Translations under genes and position numbers: made by a program
Shown: piece after piece, positions 26,046 through 35,081 of the stretch
Numbering within the stretch: the first letter of the stretch is position 1
Layout: every line of letters begins with the position of its first letter
Assembly: GCA_022768065.1 (NCBI GenBank)
Contig: JALELS010000014.1
Coordinates: 1-64,000 of the forward strand
Origin: Ruminococcus sp.
GTDB taxonomy: Bacteria > Bacillota > Clostridia > Oscillospirales > Acutalibacteraceae
Length of the DNA: 64,000 nt
Reading direction: 5' to 3'
The notes under the pieces: generated by a model
Databases searched by the model: none
Seen by the model: only the letters and a program-made list of their open reading frames with translations
Told to the model about the DNA's origin: nothing

Positions 26046-26591
26046 TTAATTGGCGACTTTAACCATTGCGGGACGCAATATTCTGTCGCCAAGCTTATAG
26101 CCTTTTGAAAATACGTCGATAATGACGTTTTCCTCTTCGTTTTCGTCATCCACGTGCATAACCGCATTGTGGAGATTTGGGTCAAAGGAATCGCCCTTTT
26201 CGCCGAAAGACTCAACGCCGAGTTTTTTAAATACCTCCGAGAACTGATTGTAAATCATATCAATTCCCTTCATATAATCTTCGGGTGACGCGTTTTTGTT
26301 TTCCGCGGCGCGTTCAAAGTTATCCATAACGGGTAAAAGCTCCGCCAAAACAAGTGCCTTTGAGTCGCTGTACGCCGCCTCTTTTTCTTTCTGCGAGCGC
26401 TTACGGAAATTATCGTACTCAGCGAGTGTACGCAAAAGCTTGTCGTTGACGTCTTTAAGCCGGGAAGCCAAATTCTCGGCCTCGGAGACCTCTTTTTCGA
26501 CCTCGATTTCTACGTTATCGGTCTTTTCGCCTTCGATATTTTCGGTCTTTTTATCAGCGCCTTTCGGCTCTGTTTCTTTTTTCTTTGCCAT
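26046..26591 (-). CDS. grpE: Nucleotide exchange factor GrpE
   Basis: GrpE releases ADP from DnaK. A charged, disordered N-terminus leads into a long coiled coil (ENLASRLKDVNDKLLRTLAEYDNFRKRS). A beta-rich head with the family motif GDSFDPNLHNAVMH follows, ending in RPAMVKVAN. Length is 181 residues. It lies between hrcA and dnaK in the standard order. Confidence 0.96.
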   Translation of the reverse strand: MAKKKETEPKGADKKTENIEGEKTDNVEIEVEKEVSEAENLASRLKDVNDKLLRTLAEYDNFRKRSQKEKEAAYSDSKALVLAELLPVMDNFERAAENKNASPEDYMKGIDMIYNQFSEVFKKLGVESFGEKGDSFDPNLHNAVMHVDDENEEENVIIDVFSKGYKLGDRILRPAMVKVAN

Positions 26592-26649
26592 TCGTTTTCA
26601 GCCCTTTCATTATGAACAGGTTATGTTAAATTCGTTACCGAATTAAAAG

Positions 26650-27693
26650 CTAATCGTCAATATTGTGTGAGAGTATTCTGCTGACAATATCGGTGAGATA
26701 TTTAAGGCTCGGAATAAGGCGGCTGTAATCAAGCCTTGTCGGGCCTATTATTCCGATAGTGCCGCTGTCTCTGCCGCCCACCTTGTATTCGCCGAATATC
26801 ATACTTGAATTCTGAAGTTCGCGGAACAGGTTTTCGCGGCCTATTAAAACATTCGGGGTATCTTCCGTTCCCTTTTTCTCGGTGTATTTTTTAAACACCT
26901 GCGACAAAGGTTCCGAGCGGCGGAGAAACTCCATAAGCTCGTATGCGTTTGACTCAAACTCACGGTAATTCAGAAGATTTGACTGGCCCTCGAGCAGGAG
27001 CTCGGTGCGCTCCGTCATAGACGCCAAATCAGCCAGGGTTACAAGAAGCGGAGTCATTGTAAATGATTTATCGCCGAGCGACAGCGCCACGGTTTGGATT
27101 TTTGCAATGCTGAGGCTTGCCGCCGGTTTGCCTATAAAATACTGCTTTGTTATATTGTAAAACGTCTCGACTATATCGAGAGTTATTTCGGAACTTGTTC
27201 TGCACACGCGGCTTTTAAGTATACCCGACGAAGTCAGCATAACGACCATTGCGGTTTTTGTTCCTATGGGGACAAGCTCGACGCGGCGTATAACCGCCTG
27301 ACTGTCGGCAGGAGTGGTTGACACTGCCGCGCAGCCCGTAAGCTCCGAAAGGACAAGGCCGGCTTTTTCGAGCACGCTCTTTGTCTCGGACGGAACGCCC
27401 TCAAGCTTTGAGTCGATAATGCGTTTTTCTTTATCGGAAAGCTCGTATCTGCCCATAAGGTTATCGACATAATAACGATAGCCCTCGCTCGACGGAATTC
27501 TGCCTGCCGAAGTGTGCGGCTGCTCAAGATAACCTGCCGTAACAAGATCCGCCATATCGTTACGAACCGTAGCGGACGAAACGGAAAGCCCAGGCAAATT
27601 TACAAGAGCCTTTGAGCCGACAGGTTCGCCGGACAATATATATCTTTCTACAACGGCGGCAAGAATCTTTTTCTTGCGTTCTGTCATTTCCAT
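26650..27693 (-). CDS. hrcA: Heat-inducible transcription repressor HrcA
   Basis: HrcA binds CIRCE and represses the class I heat-shock genes. A winged helix lies near the start (ILAAVVERYILSGEPVGSKAL, SSATVRNDMADL), then the family stretch GYLEQPHTSAGRIPSSEGYRYYVD. The C-terminal GAF-like domain ends with GPTRLDYSRLIPSLKYLTDIV. The start is placed at MEMTERKKKIL (27693), since the track start would put the CIRCE site inside the coding region. A second ATG two codons on is also possible. Confidence 0.95.
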   Translation of the reverse strand: MEMTERKKKILAAVVERYILSGEPVGSKALVNLPGLSVSSATVRNDMADLVTAGYLEQPHTSAGRIPSSEGYRYYVDNLMGRYELSDKEKRIIDSKLEGVPSETKSVLEKAGLVLSELTGCAAVSTTPADSQAVIRRVELVPIGTKTAMVVMLTSSGILKSRVCRTSSEITLDIVETFYNITKQYFIGKPAASLSIAKIQTVALSLGDKSFTMTPLLVTLADLASMTERTELLLEGQSNLLNYREFESNAYELMEFLRRSEPLSQVFKKYTEKKGTEDTPNVLIGRENLFRELQNSSMIFGEYKVGGRDSGTIGIIGPTRLDYSRLIPSLKYLTDIVSRILSHNIDD

Positions 27694-27722
27694 ATCGTTC
27701 GCCTTCTTTCTTTTTAGCACCG

Positions 27723-27749
27723 TTAGCACTCTTTGCCACTGAGTGCTAA
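27723..27749 (-). promoter_or_regulatory. CIRCE operator (HrcA site)
   Basis: TTAGCACTC and GAGTGCTAA are separated by nine bases, a perfect match to the CIRCE consensus. It lies between the promoter and the hrcA start, so HrcA should block transcription of the whole cluster at normal temperature. Confidence 0.97.
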
Positions 27750-27758
27750 TCTATACAT

Positions 27759-27787
27759 ATATTATCCCCAAAATTTCGCTTTGTCAA
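27759..27787 (-). promoter_or_regulatory. Promoter of the hrcA-grpE-dnaK-dnaJ operon
   Basis: On the minus strand TTGACA (27782-27787) and TAATAT (27759-27764) are 17 bases apart. The CIRCE element starts about ten bases downstream of the -10 box, in the usual position around the transcription start. Confidence 0.85.
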
Positions 27788-27913
27788 TACTTAAAGAGGA
27801 ATTTATTTGTAAATAAATTGTTAATACGGAAGGTTTTGTGCCAAATAAAAGCCGCATATATCAAAAGCGGCGATTTAAGCCGCTCAAAAGCGTCGTCACC
27901 GAGTTACAGAAAG

Positions 27914-27940
27914 AAAAAAGGCGACCGCCGAGCGGTCGCC
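27914..27940 (-). terminator. Terminator after proC
   Basis: The stem GGCGACCGC/GCGGTCGCC with a three-to-four-base loop is followed on the minus strand by TTTTTT. It lies about 40 bases past the proC stop. Confidence 0.85.
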
Positions 27941-27979
27941 GAAAAATACATATTTTGTTTTTGCGGAGCTTAAAGCATA

Positions 27980-28777
27980 TCAGACTTTTTTGTCCTTTTG
28001 AAGCGCTGCGTCTACGGCATTGCAAACGGCGCTTTCAAATCCGTCCCTCTGGAGAGATACGACGCCCTCGATTGTTGTTCCGCCGGGGGAACATACCTTA
28101 TCTATAAGCTCCCACGGATGCTCGTCGCTCTCAAGTATTTTTTTTGCGCTGCCGAGAACGGTCTGAGCCGCTATTTCAAGCGCCACGGATTTATTCATAC
28201 CGTTTTTGACAGCCGATCTCGCAAGCGAATCTATAAACATATAGGCATACGCCGGAGCGCACCCGGCAATCGAGCAAAACAGCGGAAAATAATTTTCGGA
28301 AAGAGGCATAACCTTACCGAAAGAAGAACAGAGCTTATTTACAAATTCCTTTTGGTCGTCGGTTACCGATTCGCTGCAGCAATAGGCGCTCATTGCCTCA
28401 AGCACGGTTGCGTTGATGTTCGGCATAATTCTGATTATGGGCGCTTCATATCCGAGAAGATTCTCTATAAAATCGGTTGTCTTGCCTGCCGCTATCGACA
28501 CGACCAAGCTGTTGTTTTCGCGGAGTTTTTTGGATATTGACGGAAGAAGCGACGGAAAAACATTCGGTTTTACCGCCAAAACCACTGCGTCCGCAAAATC
28601 TATGAGGCTGTCGGGAGTCTCGCTGACGCACACCGAAAATTCATCGCTCAAAAGACGTGCTTTTGCAATATCGATATCGTATACCGATATATCCTCCGCC
28701 TTGAAATTACCCGACGAAACCGCTCCGCCGACAATGGCGGAAGCCATATTTCCCGCGCCGAAAAAACCTATTTTCAT
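27980..28777 (-). CDS. proC: Pyrroline-5-carboxylate reductase
   Basis: ProC performs the last step of proline synthesis, reducing pyrroline-5-carboxylate with NAD(P)H. The Rossmann motif [15 protein letters not shown] is at the start. The C-terminal helical domain has [18 protein letters not shown] and the signature [16 protein letters not shown]. Length is 265 residues. Its ATG overlaps the mscL stop in an ATGA tetranucleotide, an uncommon pairing with an osmotic-release channel; proline is also an osmoprotectant, so the link may be functional (inference). Confidence 0.94.
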   Translation of the reverse strand: MKIGFFGAGNMASAIVGGAVSSGNFKAEDISVYDIDIAKARLLSDEFSVCVSETPDSLIDFADAVVLAVKPNVFPSLLPSISKKLRENNSLVVSIAAGKTTDFIENLLGYEAPIIRIMPNINATVLEAMSAYCCSESVTDDQKEFVNKLCSSFGKVMPLSENYFPLFCSIAGCAPAYAYMFIDSLARSAVKNGMNKSVALEIAAQTVLGSAKKILESDEHPWELIDKVCSPGGTTIEGVVSLQRDGFESAVCNAVDAALQKDKKV

Positions 28778-29259
28778 TTTGATTGTTCCTCACTTTCAAG
28801 CTCCGAGGTGCAATGGGGGCATCTCGTTGCATTTATATCAATTTCACTCTTGCAATAAGGGCATATCTTTGTGGTGGGTGCCGGTTTTTCCTCTTCGTGC
28901 GGCTTTGAAGTTTTCTCTCTCAGCGTATTTATTCCCTTGATAAACAGGAATATTATAAACGCCATAATAAGGAAATCAAGCGCAGTACCTATAAAAGTAC
29001 CGTAATTTAAGGTGGCTACACCTGCGGCTTTTGCATCCGCCGCCGTGGCAAAATCGCCCTTGCCGAGAGGCAAAAACCAATTGTTGAAATCTATACCGCC
29101 GGTTACAAGACTTATCACCGGCATAATGATGTCGTTTACGAGTGAATTTACTATCTTTTGGAACGCGCCGCCTATAATAACGCCTACGGCAAGGTCGATA
29201 ACGCTCCCGCGAGAGATAAACTCTTTAAATTCCTTCATAAAGCCCTTTTTCTTCGCCAT
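28774..29259 (-). CDS. mscL: Large-conductance mechanosensitive channel MscL with C-terminal zinc ribbon
   Basis: MscL opens under membrane tension to release solutes during osmotic downshock. The N-terminal amphipathic helix ([26 protein letters not shown]) and TM1 are canonical. TM2 is [17 protein letters not shown]. Unlike E. coli MscL, the C-terminus carries a CxxC...CxxC zinc ribbon ([18 protein letters not shown]). The start MAKKKG at 29259 was chosen over the track start. It is coupled to proC. Confidence 0.93.
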   Translation of the reverse strand: MAKKKGFMKEFKEFISRGSVIDLAVGVIIGGAFQKIVNSLVNDIIMPVISLVTGGIDFNNWFLPLGKGDFATAADAKAAGVATLNYGTFIGTALDFLIMAFIIFLFIKGINTLREKTSKPHEEEKPAPTTKICPYCKSEIDINATRCPHCTSELESEEQSK

Positions 29260-29322
29260 TTTCAACACTTCCAAACAAACATTGTATTTATTTATTCATT
29301 TTACTACAATTTTCCGCAAAAA

Positions 29323-30201
29323 TCAAACCCCGGACAAGTCGAATTTCGGGATAAAGCCCGTTTTTGCCGAAGTTCTCTCCTGCATAAATCCGTTTTTAAG
29401 CCCCAAGTCAAAAAACGTGTTTATGACTTTGTCGTATTCGGCGGATACGATTCTCCTCCTCAATTCTTTATACTTAAACGCTTCGCCGCACGGCGTGTAT
29501 TGGCTCATTATGCTGACGAAGGTGTCGTGCGGCAGATTTTCGCTTATCCATTTAAGTATTTTTACCGACTGAGCCGTATTGCCCGGCAATACGAGATGAC
29601 GGATTACAACTCCCCTTTGCATTATACCGTCTTTAAATATATCGGTTTCGGTCTGACGCCGCATCTCAAGTACGGCTTCGGACGCTTTTTCAAAATAATC
29701 GGGAGCCGCAGAATATTTTGCCGAAACGTCCGCGTCATAATATTTTAAGTCCGGCAGATAAACATCCACAAGTCCGTCAAGTGATTTTATGCTCTCTGCC
29801 CTGTCATAGCCGCCGGTATTGTAAACCACGGGCACGGGCGGCTTGTACTTTTCAAGAGCGCCGCGAATGAACGGCACAAAATGAGTGGGGTTTACGAGAT
29901 TTATGTTATGCGCGCCCTTTGACACAAGTTCTTTCATAATATCGATAAAACGCTCTTCGGATACGCTTTTTCCGAAATCGTCGTGGCTTATGTCATAATT
30001 CTGACAGAAAACGCATCTCAGCGAACATCCGGAAAAAAATATTGCACCCGAACCGTTTGTGCCGCTTATAACGGGTTCCTCCCACATATGAAGCGCCGCT
30101 CTCGCTATAACGGCATTATACGGCATTTTGCAAAAGCCGTGCGAGGGCTTGTCATACTCCCTGTCTGTATGGCAGGCGCGCGGACAGGCTGTACATATCA
30201 T
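29323..30201 (-). CDS. Radical SAM protein, PflX-like (COG1313)
   Basis: The radical-SAM cluster motif appears as CSLRCVFCQNYDIS (CxxxCxxC form). An extra N-terminal cysteine motif, CTACPRACHTDR, is typical of the PflX-like group, so a second cluster or metal is likely. These proteins resemble pyruvate-formate-lyase activators but their target is unknown. The true start is MICTACPRAC at 30201, which overlaps the lipase stop as ATGA; the seven extra residues of the track are upstream of it. Length is 293 residues. Confidence 0.88.
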   Translation of the reverse strand: MICTACPRACHTDREYDKPSHGFCKMPYNAVIARAALHMWEEPVISGTNGSGAIFFSGCSLRCVFCQNYDISHDDFGKSVSEERFIDIMKELVSKGAHNINLVNPTHFVPFIRGALEKYKPPVPVVYNTGGYDRAESIKSLDGLVDVYLPDLKYYDADVSAKYSAAPDYFEKASEAVLEMRRQTETDIFKDGIMQRGVVIRHLVLPGNTAQSVKILKWISENLPHDTFVSIMSQYTPCGEAFKYKELRRRIVSAEYDKVINTFFDLGLKNGFMQERTSAKTGFIPKFDLSGV

Positions 30202-31100
30202 ATTTTCACCCCTTCTTTGCAATCGGAATAAAGCGCATTTTTTAGCGACGATATTCTGAGTTTTACATTTTCTTTTGTTATTTTGCCGTTAAGCGCTATA
30301 TCGTAGCCGTGAAATGTGCCTTTTGTGTCATTCAGCACGGTTTTCGTTCCGAGCCGTAAAAGCTTCTCATTCATTGCCGCGCCCTCGTCATGCAGACAGT
30401 CGAATTCACAAAGCTCGATATAAGCGTTAGGGACGGGATTTGAAAAGCGGAGATTTAGAGGAACAGCACCGTCGCTTTGATTTTTAAGGTACATATCCCA
30501 CATAATTTTATTGTTTTTCGAGTCCCAAAGCGGTGTATCGCAAAAGCGCCTCATCGACTCGGTGTCACGCACATTTGCGCACACGGGATAGATAAGCATT
30601 AAAAATGATATATCCGCTCCGAACCTGTCTGCGGTATAGGCGGCAAGAACCGCTCCGGCGCTGTCTCCGCCGACTGCCGCGGCAGAATACGGAAACATTT
30701 TTTTAACGGCGGCAAACGATGACAGCGCGTCATTTTTTGCCGCTGGATACGGGTATTTCGGTAAAAGACGATAGTCGGGGCAAATAACGCGGCACGGAGT
30801 TTTTGCGGCATATTCCGCCGCAAGCTTTTTATGGAACGGCGACGCACTGTATCCGAATCCTCCGCCGTGGAAATATAACAGCACAGGGGTATCTTTTTTG
30901 CAATTTTCGGGTTCAAAAATATCAAGGCGCAGTTTTTTCCCGTCGGAAATTATGTATTCGCTCCTTAAATTCACATCTTTATTAAAAGGCGTGAATTTAT
31001 ACATAACTCGGAGAGCCGGAATCGACAAGCGGAGAATTTCCTCGGAAAACGGCAATCGGCGGCAGTACCGACGAAGTTCACGGTCTATATTGTATTTCAA
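30198..31100 (-). CDS. Alpha/beta hydrolase, HSL/lipase-esterase family
   Basis: It has the hormone-sensitive-lipase oxyanion motif HGGGFGYSAS and the nucleophile elbow GGDSAGAVLA. A Asp/His pair follows near the end (ELCEFDCLHDEG and GTFHGYDIA). This marks an intracellular esterase for small acyl esters. It is translationally coupled to the PflX-like gene, but no joint pathway is evident. Length is 300 residues. Confidence 0.88.
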   Translation of the reverse strand: MKYNIDRELRRYCRRLPFSEEILRLSIPALRVMYKFTPFNKDVNLRSEYIISDGKKLRLDIFEPENCKKDTPVLLYFHGGGFGYSASPFHKKLAAEYAAKTPCRVICPDYRLLPKYPYPAAKNDALSSFAAVKKMFPYSAAAVGGDSAGAVLAAYTADRFGADISFLMLIYPVCANVRDTESMRRFCDTPLWDSKNNKIMWDMYLKNQSDGAVPLNLRFSNPVPNAYIELCEFDCLHDEGAAMNEKLLRLGTKTVLNDTKGTFHGYDIALNGKITKENVKLRISSLKNALYSDCKEGVKI

Positions 31101-31162
31101 ATTTTCGCCTCCGATGCAAAATCAAATAAAATCAATGTCGCCGAGTAAAAACGGCGCTCGCA

Positions 31163-32509
31163 CTATCTTTCGGCACTTTTCTTTTCCCGTTTGCGGTAAA
31201 ACGCCATAAACACTATCCCCGTAATATCCGCCAAAAACCAGCCTATGGGCACAGCCCACCATATGCCGTTTACGCCTATTTTCGGGACGGGCGCCGTAAT
31301 ATATGCCAAAAGCACTCTTGTTCCGAGCGATATAACGGTGAGCAAAAGCGATATTTCGGGCTTTTCCGTGCCGCGGAAATATCCGTACAGCAGAAACAAT
31401 ATTCCGATTCCGCAGTAAAAGCTCCCCTCGATTCTGAGATACACTTTACTGGTTTCGATTATAGCCGTCTCGTCGGAGCTTACAAATATTTTCATCAAAG
31501 ACGGTGCAAAAATAAACACCAAGACCGAGACGATGGCGCAAAACACAAATGATATAATAAATGCCTTTTTAACGCCCTCGCGGACGCGTTTCGTTTTTCC
31601 TCCGCCGTAGTTCTGCGATATAAACAATGAAAACGCATTACCGAATTCCTGCGCCGGCATATAAGCGAGAGTATCTATCTTGACCGCCGCGGCGAACGCC
31701 GCCATAACCACAGTCCCGAAGCTGTTGACAAGTCCCTGAATCATCAGTATGCCGAAATTCATAACCGACTGCTGCACGCACGCAGAAAGAGAGTGGCGCG
31801 CAATTCCCGGAAGAGTCTTTTTAACGAGGGCAAAATTTTCTTTCTTAGGTCTTACCGACGGTACTTTTAAATACACATACAGCATTATACCGACGCCCGA
31901 CAGCACTTCTGCGGTAACGGTAGCCGCAGCCGCCCCCGTAACGCCGAAGCCGAATTTAACGACAAAAAGCATATCCAAAACGATATTTACCGCGGCGGAA
32001 ACACCGAGGAAATAAAGCGGAACAACAGAATTGCCGAGCGCTCGTAAAAGAAACGCGAAATAATTATAGAGGAACGTAAAAAATATGCCGAAAAACACCG
32101 TAATAACATATTTTCTCATAAGCGGATAAACGCTGTCGGGTACTCTGAGGGCGTGAAGTATAGGGTCTGCAAACAAAAACGCGCAAATATTTATCACGAG
32201 CGAAAAAGCCGCAATAAACACAAATGAAGCCGCCACATTGTTTTTAAGTCTTTGCTCGTCTCCCCTGCCTTTGCAGACGGAAAACACGGCTCCGCCGCCC
32301 ATACAAAGCCCGGCTATTACGGAAATAAGGAAAGTCATAAGCGTATATGCCGAGCCGACGGCGGCAAGCGCGTCCGCTCCGAGGAAACGTCCCACTATCA
32401 GCGTATCGGCAATGTTATAGCATTGCTGTAAAAGATTGCCGAGTATCATAGGGTATGCAAAAAGCAGCATCGACTTTGTAACGCTGCCGCGAGTTAAATC
32501 TTTTTCCAC
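31163..32509 (-). CDS. MATE-family multidrug/Na+ antiporter
   Basis: A 12-helix efflux pump in two six-helix halves, about 448 residues. The N-terminus is characteristic (LTRGSVTKSMLLFAYPMILGNLLQQCYNIADTLIVGRFLG). MATE proteins export drugs or metabolites in exchange for Na+ or H+; substrate unknown. GTG at 32509 (VEKDLTRGSV) was chosen because GACGGTGAT lies just upstream and the extra 19 residues of the track read poorly. Confidence 0.9.
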   Translation of the reverse strand: MEKDLTRGSVTKSMLLFAYPMILGNLLQQCYNIADTLIVGRFLGADALAAVGSAYTLMTFLISVIAGLCMGGGAVFSVCKGRGDEQRLKNNVAASFVFIAAFSLVINICAFLFADPILHALRVPDSVYPLMRKYVITVFFGIFFTFLYNYFAFLLRALGNSVVPLYFLGVSAAVNIVLDMLFVVKFGFGVTGAAAATVTAEVLSGVGIMLYVYLKVPSVRPKKENFALVKKTLPGIARHSLSACVQQSVMNFGILMIQGLVNSFGTVVMAAFAAAVKIDTLAYMPAQEFGNAFSLFISQNYGGGKTKRVREGVKKAFIISFVFCAIVSVLVFIFAPSLMKIFVSSDETAIIETSKVYLRIEGSFYCGIGILFLLYGYFRGTEKPEISLLLTVISLGTRVLLAYITAPVPKIGVNGIWWAVPIGWFLADITGIVFMAFYRKREKKSAER

Positions 32510-32688
32510 TTTATCACCGTCAAATAATGCTGACAATATGGTATCACAGTTCGGCGCAAAAAACAATGCGGAAGAATGGACGAGCGCAATCCGATATGCC
32601 TAAAGCATGTCGGCGCGGGAAAATTAACGCAGTACACGGGAAAGTAGGAAATTAAAACCGTATCGCGGCAGATTTTCCTATACCTACG

Positions 32689-32714
32689 CATTTGTCCGCT
32701 TAATCGGACAAATG
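32689..32714. promoter_or_regulatory. 10-bp perfect dyad upstream of the SWIM protein gene
   Basis: CATTTGTCCG and CGGACAAATG are separated by six bases. The dyad lies 36 bases before the start codon of the next gene. It could be an operator or an RNA hairpin in the leader. No T-run follows, so it is not a terminator. The rest of 32510-32688 shows no gene or clear signal. Confidence 0.45.
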
Positions 32715-32750
32715 ATGTTTTATCATAGAGATAAGAAAGGAGTTTTTGCA

Positions 32751-33563
32751 ATGCGTAAAATAGGATTTTGGGCTGAAAAAGAGCCCAACGAAGAACAAGA
32801 AAACAAAACAGAGCAATGCAAAACCGAAGAAACAGCGGCTAAAAAGTCGGTGGTAAGAGTTTACTTCCCGGCGAGAGGATTCGCCTGCTCATATTATAAC
32901 GACAAATTCGACCTGAAAAAAGGCGACAGAGTTTACGTAGACGGCAAACTTGAGGGACTTTTGGGGTTTGTAACGGAAGTCAGCTATTGCTTTAAAATCA
33001 GGCTCTCGGAATACAAGCGCGTAATATATCGCGTTGACACGGAGATTCGCGGCAAGCTTTATTTACTCGGCGACTTCTTTATATCTTTTGGCAGAAATGT
33101 AATTCCGAAAGGAAAAATTTTTCCGTGGTTCATTTGCCCGAACGCCGAGGACGATGTTGTTTGTTCATACGACGAAGGGATTGAAGCAGAGATTGCAAAT
33201 ACGGGGTCCCCTTGTGACGAACTGCCGCCCGACGACATAATACCGTACTTTTGCATTGATAAAAACACAGTCAGCGCCGTTGTAGATCTCGGCAAGGCGC
33301 ATCCCAACGGAATGTACGAGGTTGGATTCACATTTGACGGAACAAAGGCAAGCCGTATGACGTGCGGCTGTTGCGACATCGGATTTTGTATGCACGAAAG
33401 CGCTGCCGTTTCGGCGCTTCGCGGAATTTTAACCGCAATAGAGAAGAATGAAAAATTCGCCGAGATGTATAACGAAAGCGGCTATGCCGCGCTGATAAAT
33501 AAGAACTCCGTACTTGAAAACACGCTTAATTCAAATAAGATAACCTGTATGGAGCTTTTATAA
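32751..33563 (+). CDS. Protein with SWIM-like zinc-binding motif, function unknown
   Basis: The 270-residue protein is not recognised as a known enzyme. A charged N-terminus (EKEPNEEQENKTEQ) precedes a beta-rich region (VVRVYFPARGFACSYYNDKFDLKKGDRVYVDGKLEG). A CxCx5CxH site, CGCCDIGFCMH, lies near residue 212 and fits the SWIM zinc-finger pattern. SWIM domains bind DNA or protein in bacterial and eukaryotic contexts. AAAGGAG lies before the ATG at 32751, so the 13 extra track residues are excluded. A hairpin terminator follows. It stands alone between opposite-strand genes. Confidence 0.7.
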   Translation: MRKIGFWAEKEPNEEQENKTEQCKTEETAAKKSVVRVYFPARGFACSYYNDKFDLKKGDRVYVDGKLEGLLGFVTEVSYCFKIRLSEYKRVIYRVDTEIRGKLYLLGDFFISFGRNVIPKGKIFPWFICPNAEDDVVCSYDEGIEAEIANTGSPCDELPPDDIIPYFCIDKNTVSAVVDLGKAHPNGMYEVGFTFDGTKASRMTCGCCDIGFCMHESAAVSALRGILTAIEKNEKFAEMYNESGYAALINKNSVLENTLNSNKITCMELL

Positions 33564-33596
33564 GAAGTTTAAACTTCGGCTCTCTCTTGCCCACAC

Positions 33597-33635
33597 AAAA
33601 AACGGAGCACTCAGCTAAGACTGAGCGCTCCGTTT
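33597..33635. terminator. Bidirectional terminator
   Basis: AAAACGGAGC...ACTCAG pairs with CTGAG...GCTCCGTTTT in a long stem with A-run and T-run on either side. It can serve both the SWIM gene and the convergent DUF4177-like gene. Confidence 0.85.
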
Positions 33636-33682
33636 TGTTGTCATTCGCAGCGGTGCCGAAACAAACCGTAACAACACCGTAT

Positions 33683-33862
33683 TTATTTGTTATCAAATAC
33701 AAGGTCAAGGGCGAGCATTTTTCCGCTCGGTCCGAGCTTTACGGGTACAAAGCCGAGATACTTATACCCTTTTGAGGCGTATTCTTCAATCACCTCCCTG
33801 TGAGAGGTAAGCTCTGCACAAGACACCTTATTGTTGTCATAATTAACTCTGACAAACTCCAT
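33683..33862 (-). CDS. Small DUF4177-like protein
   Basis: A 59-residue protein that matches the size and pattern of DUF4177 (MEFVRVNYDNN ... EEYASKGYKYLGFVPVKLGPSG, ending DLVFDNK). The family has no known role. AAGGAG is well placed before the ATG at 33862; the track's TTG start is two codons earlier. A shared terminator lies just downstream. Confidence 0.72.
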   Translation of the reverse strand: MEFVRVNYDNNKVSCAELTSHREVIEEYASKGYKYLGFVPVKLGPSGKMLALDLVFDNK

Positions 33863-33898
33863 TGTCAATTCTCCTTTCCGCTGTTTTCATCTATAAAG

Positions 33899-34065
33899 TG
33901 TATGTGTTACAATGATGTGTGACAAAAGGGGAAAATAAAAGTAGCGAATAGAGCAAACCTGTGTTAAGGTAGAGTTGCCTAAACCAAACCGAAAGACAGG
34001 AGAGCCTATTCGCTATGAATAAGATATTTAATTATAAGTACGGTGCAAATGGGTGCAACCATTGA
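33899..34065 (+). mobile_element. IS 5' end remnant (left inverted repeat plus first transposase codons)
   Basis: The first 26 bases match, inverted, the IS end at 114-139 (22 of 26). Next comes a leader in which AGCGAATAG (33943-33951) and CTATTCGCT (34006-34014) can pair. The second arm abuts an ATG at 34015 with CAGGAGAG before it. Such a hairpin, which hides the start when the IS is transcribed from outside, is a known IS safety device. The frame reads MNKIFNYKYG and then hits TGA at 34063 in foreign sequence. The rest of the IS is gone. Confidence 0.6.
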
Positions 34066-34531
34066 CTACGCTATACTTGGCTTGCACGGAGAGTCTATGG
34101 GCAGTGGAATAAGCATATCGTCATTAAAATATAAGCCTGATGTTGATTTTGTGATTGCAGATTGTGGATACGGAGTTTTGAGTGATGTGCTTGAACATAA
34201 GATAAAACAAATTTTTCATTTACCTAAAGGATTTCTCAAATATCTGGATTTTTTTGCCAAGAATATATTCGGATATTCTTTTTATGATGTTCGCCCTATT
34301 GATTGTCTGAAAGAAAATGATGTACCTGTTTGTTTTATTCACGGTAAAAATGATAATTTTATCGATTATGCTCAAAGCCAAAATATGAGTAAGGCAACAC
34401 CCGGCTACAGTGAAGTTCATCTGTTTGACGGTGCAGATCATGCTCAATCTATTGAAAAAGATAAAAATAGGTATTATACAATAGTCGAAAATTTTTTAAA
34501 TAAAGTTTTAGAAAAAATATATCAGAATTAG
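34043..34531 (+). pseudogene. Alpha/beta hydrolase, 5'-truncated
   Basis: It encodes the C-terminal half of a serine hydrolase of the COG1073 type. The nucleophile elbow LGLHGESMGSG stands almost at the start. Acid (VCFIHGKNDNF) and histidine (FDGADHAQS) regions follow in normal order. About 100-150 N-terminal residues, including the first strands, are missing. The break coincides with the IS remnant, so the gene was cut by an IS insertion plus deletion. Base composition is AT-rich, unlike neighbouring core genes. Confidence 0.75.
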
Positions 34532-34612
34532 TTAAGATGAATTCTATATTTCCAATAAAATTTATTGCTTAAATTTATAAACAGAGTTATTGAAAGATAA
34601 AATGTATATGAT

Positions 34613-34644
34613 AAAACCCCTCAGAATTTTTTCTGAGGGGTTTT
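34613..34644. terminator. Bidirectional terminator between hydrolase remnant and tnpV
   Basis: AAAACCCCTCAGAA and TTCTGAGGGGTTTT form a perfect 14-base stem with a TTTT loop. The flanking A and T runs let it act in both directions. Confidence 0.88.
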
Positions 34645-34647
34645 ATG

Positions 34648-35025
34648 CTATTTATAGATAATTTCTTTGTTTATAATCTCTCTGACTTGATTTTTTATAT
34701 TGTTAATAGAACCGACCCAAGCCATCATATCATTAGCTTTCAATTCTTCCGTTATATTTTGATTTTTAGCAAACTCGTCAATAAGCCTGCTTTCTGTTTC
34801 ATTTGCCAATAAATCAATATCGTGAAGATAAGAGTTTAGTTTACCGCTTGTGATAAGATTGTAATATCTAACCTTTCGATTTTCCTTGAGCCATCTTTTG
34901 TGCCTTTGTCCCCAAATGCCGATAGAATAGTTCTTACTTTCAGAAATGGTTAAACAAGGAATGTAATAATCACCCTGCAATTCATACCAAAGTCCGTTGC
35001 TTTCATCAAAAATATATTTTTCCAT
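34648..35025 (-). CDS. tnpV: TnpV-family transposon-associated protein
   Basis: The 125-residue protein matches the TnpV family carried by Clostridium transposons such as Tn4451 and by many gut integrative elements. It starts MEKYIFDESNGLWYELQGDYYIPCL, then IGIWGQRHKRWLKE and GKLNSYLHDID. TnpV has no firmly assigned role in transposition. No large resolvase (TnpX) is present, so this is a leftover of a mobile element. Confidence 0.85.
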   Translation of the reverse strand: MEKYIFDESNGLWYELQGDYYIPCLTISESKNYSIGIWGQRHKRWLKENRKVRYYNLITSGKLNSYLHDIDLLANETESRLIDEFAKNQNITEELKANDMMAWVGSINNIKNQVREIINKEIIYK

Positions 35026-35081
35026 TTTGTAATCCTCCGAAATAATAAATTATACCTACAATTCATCATTCCAACCGATTA

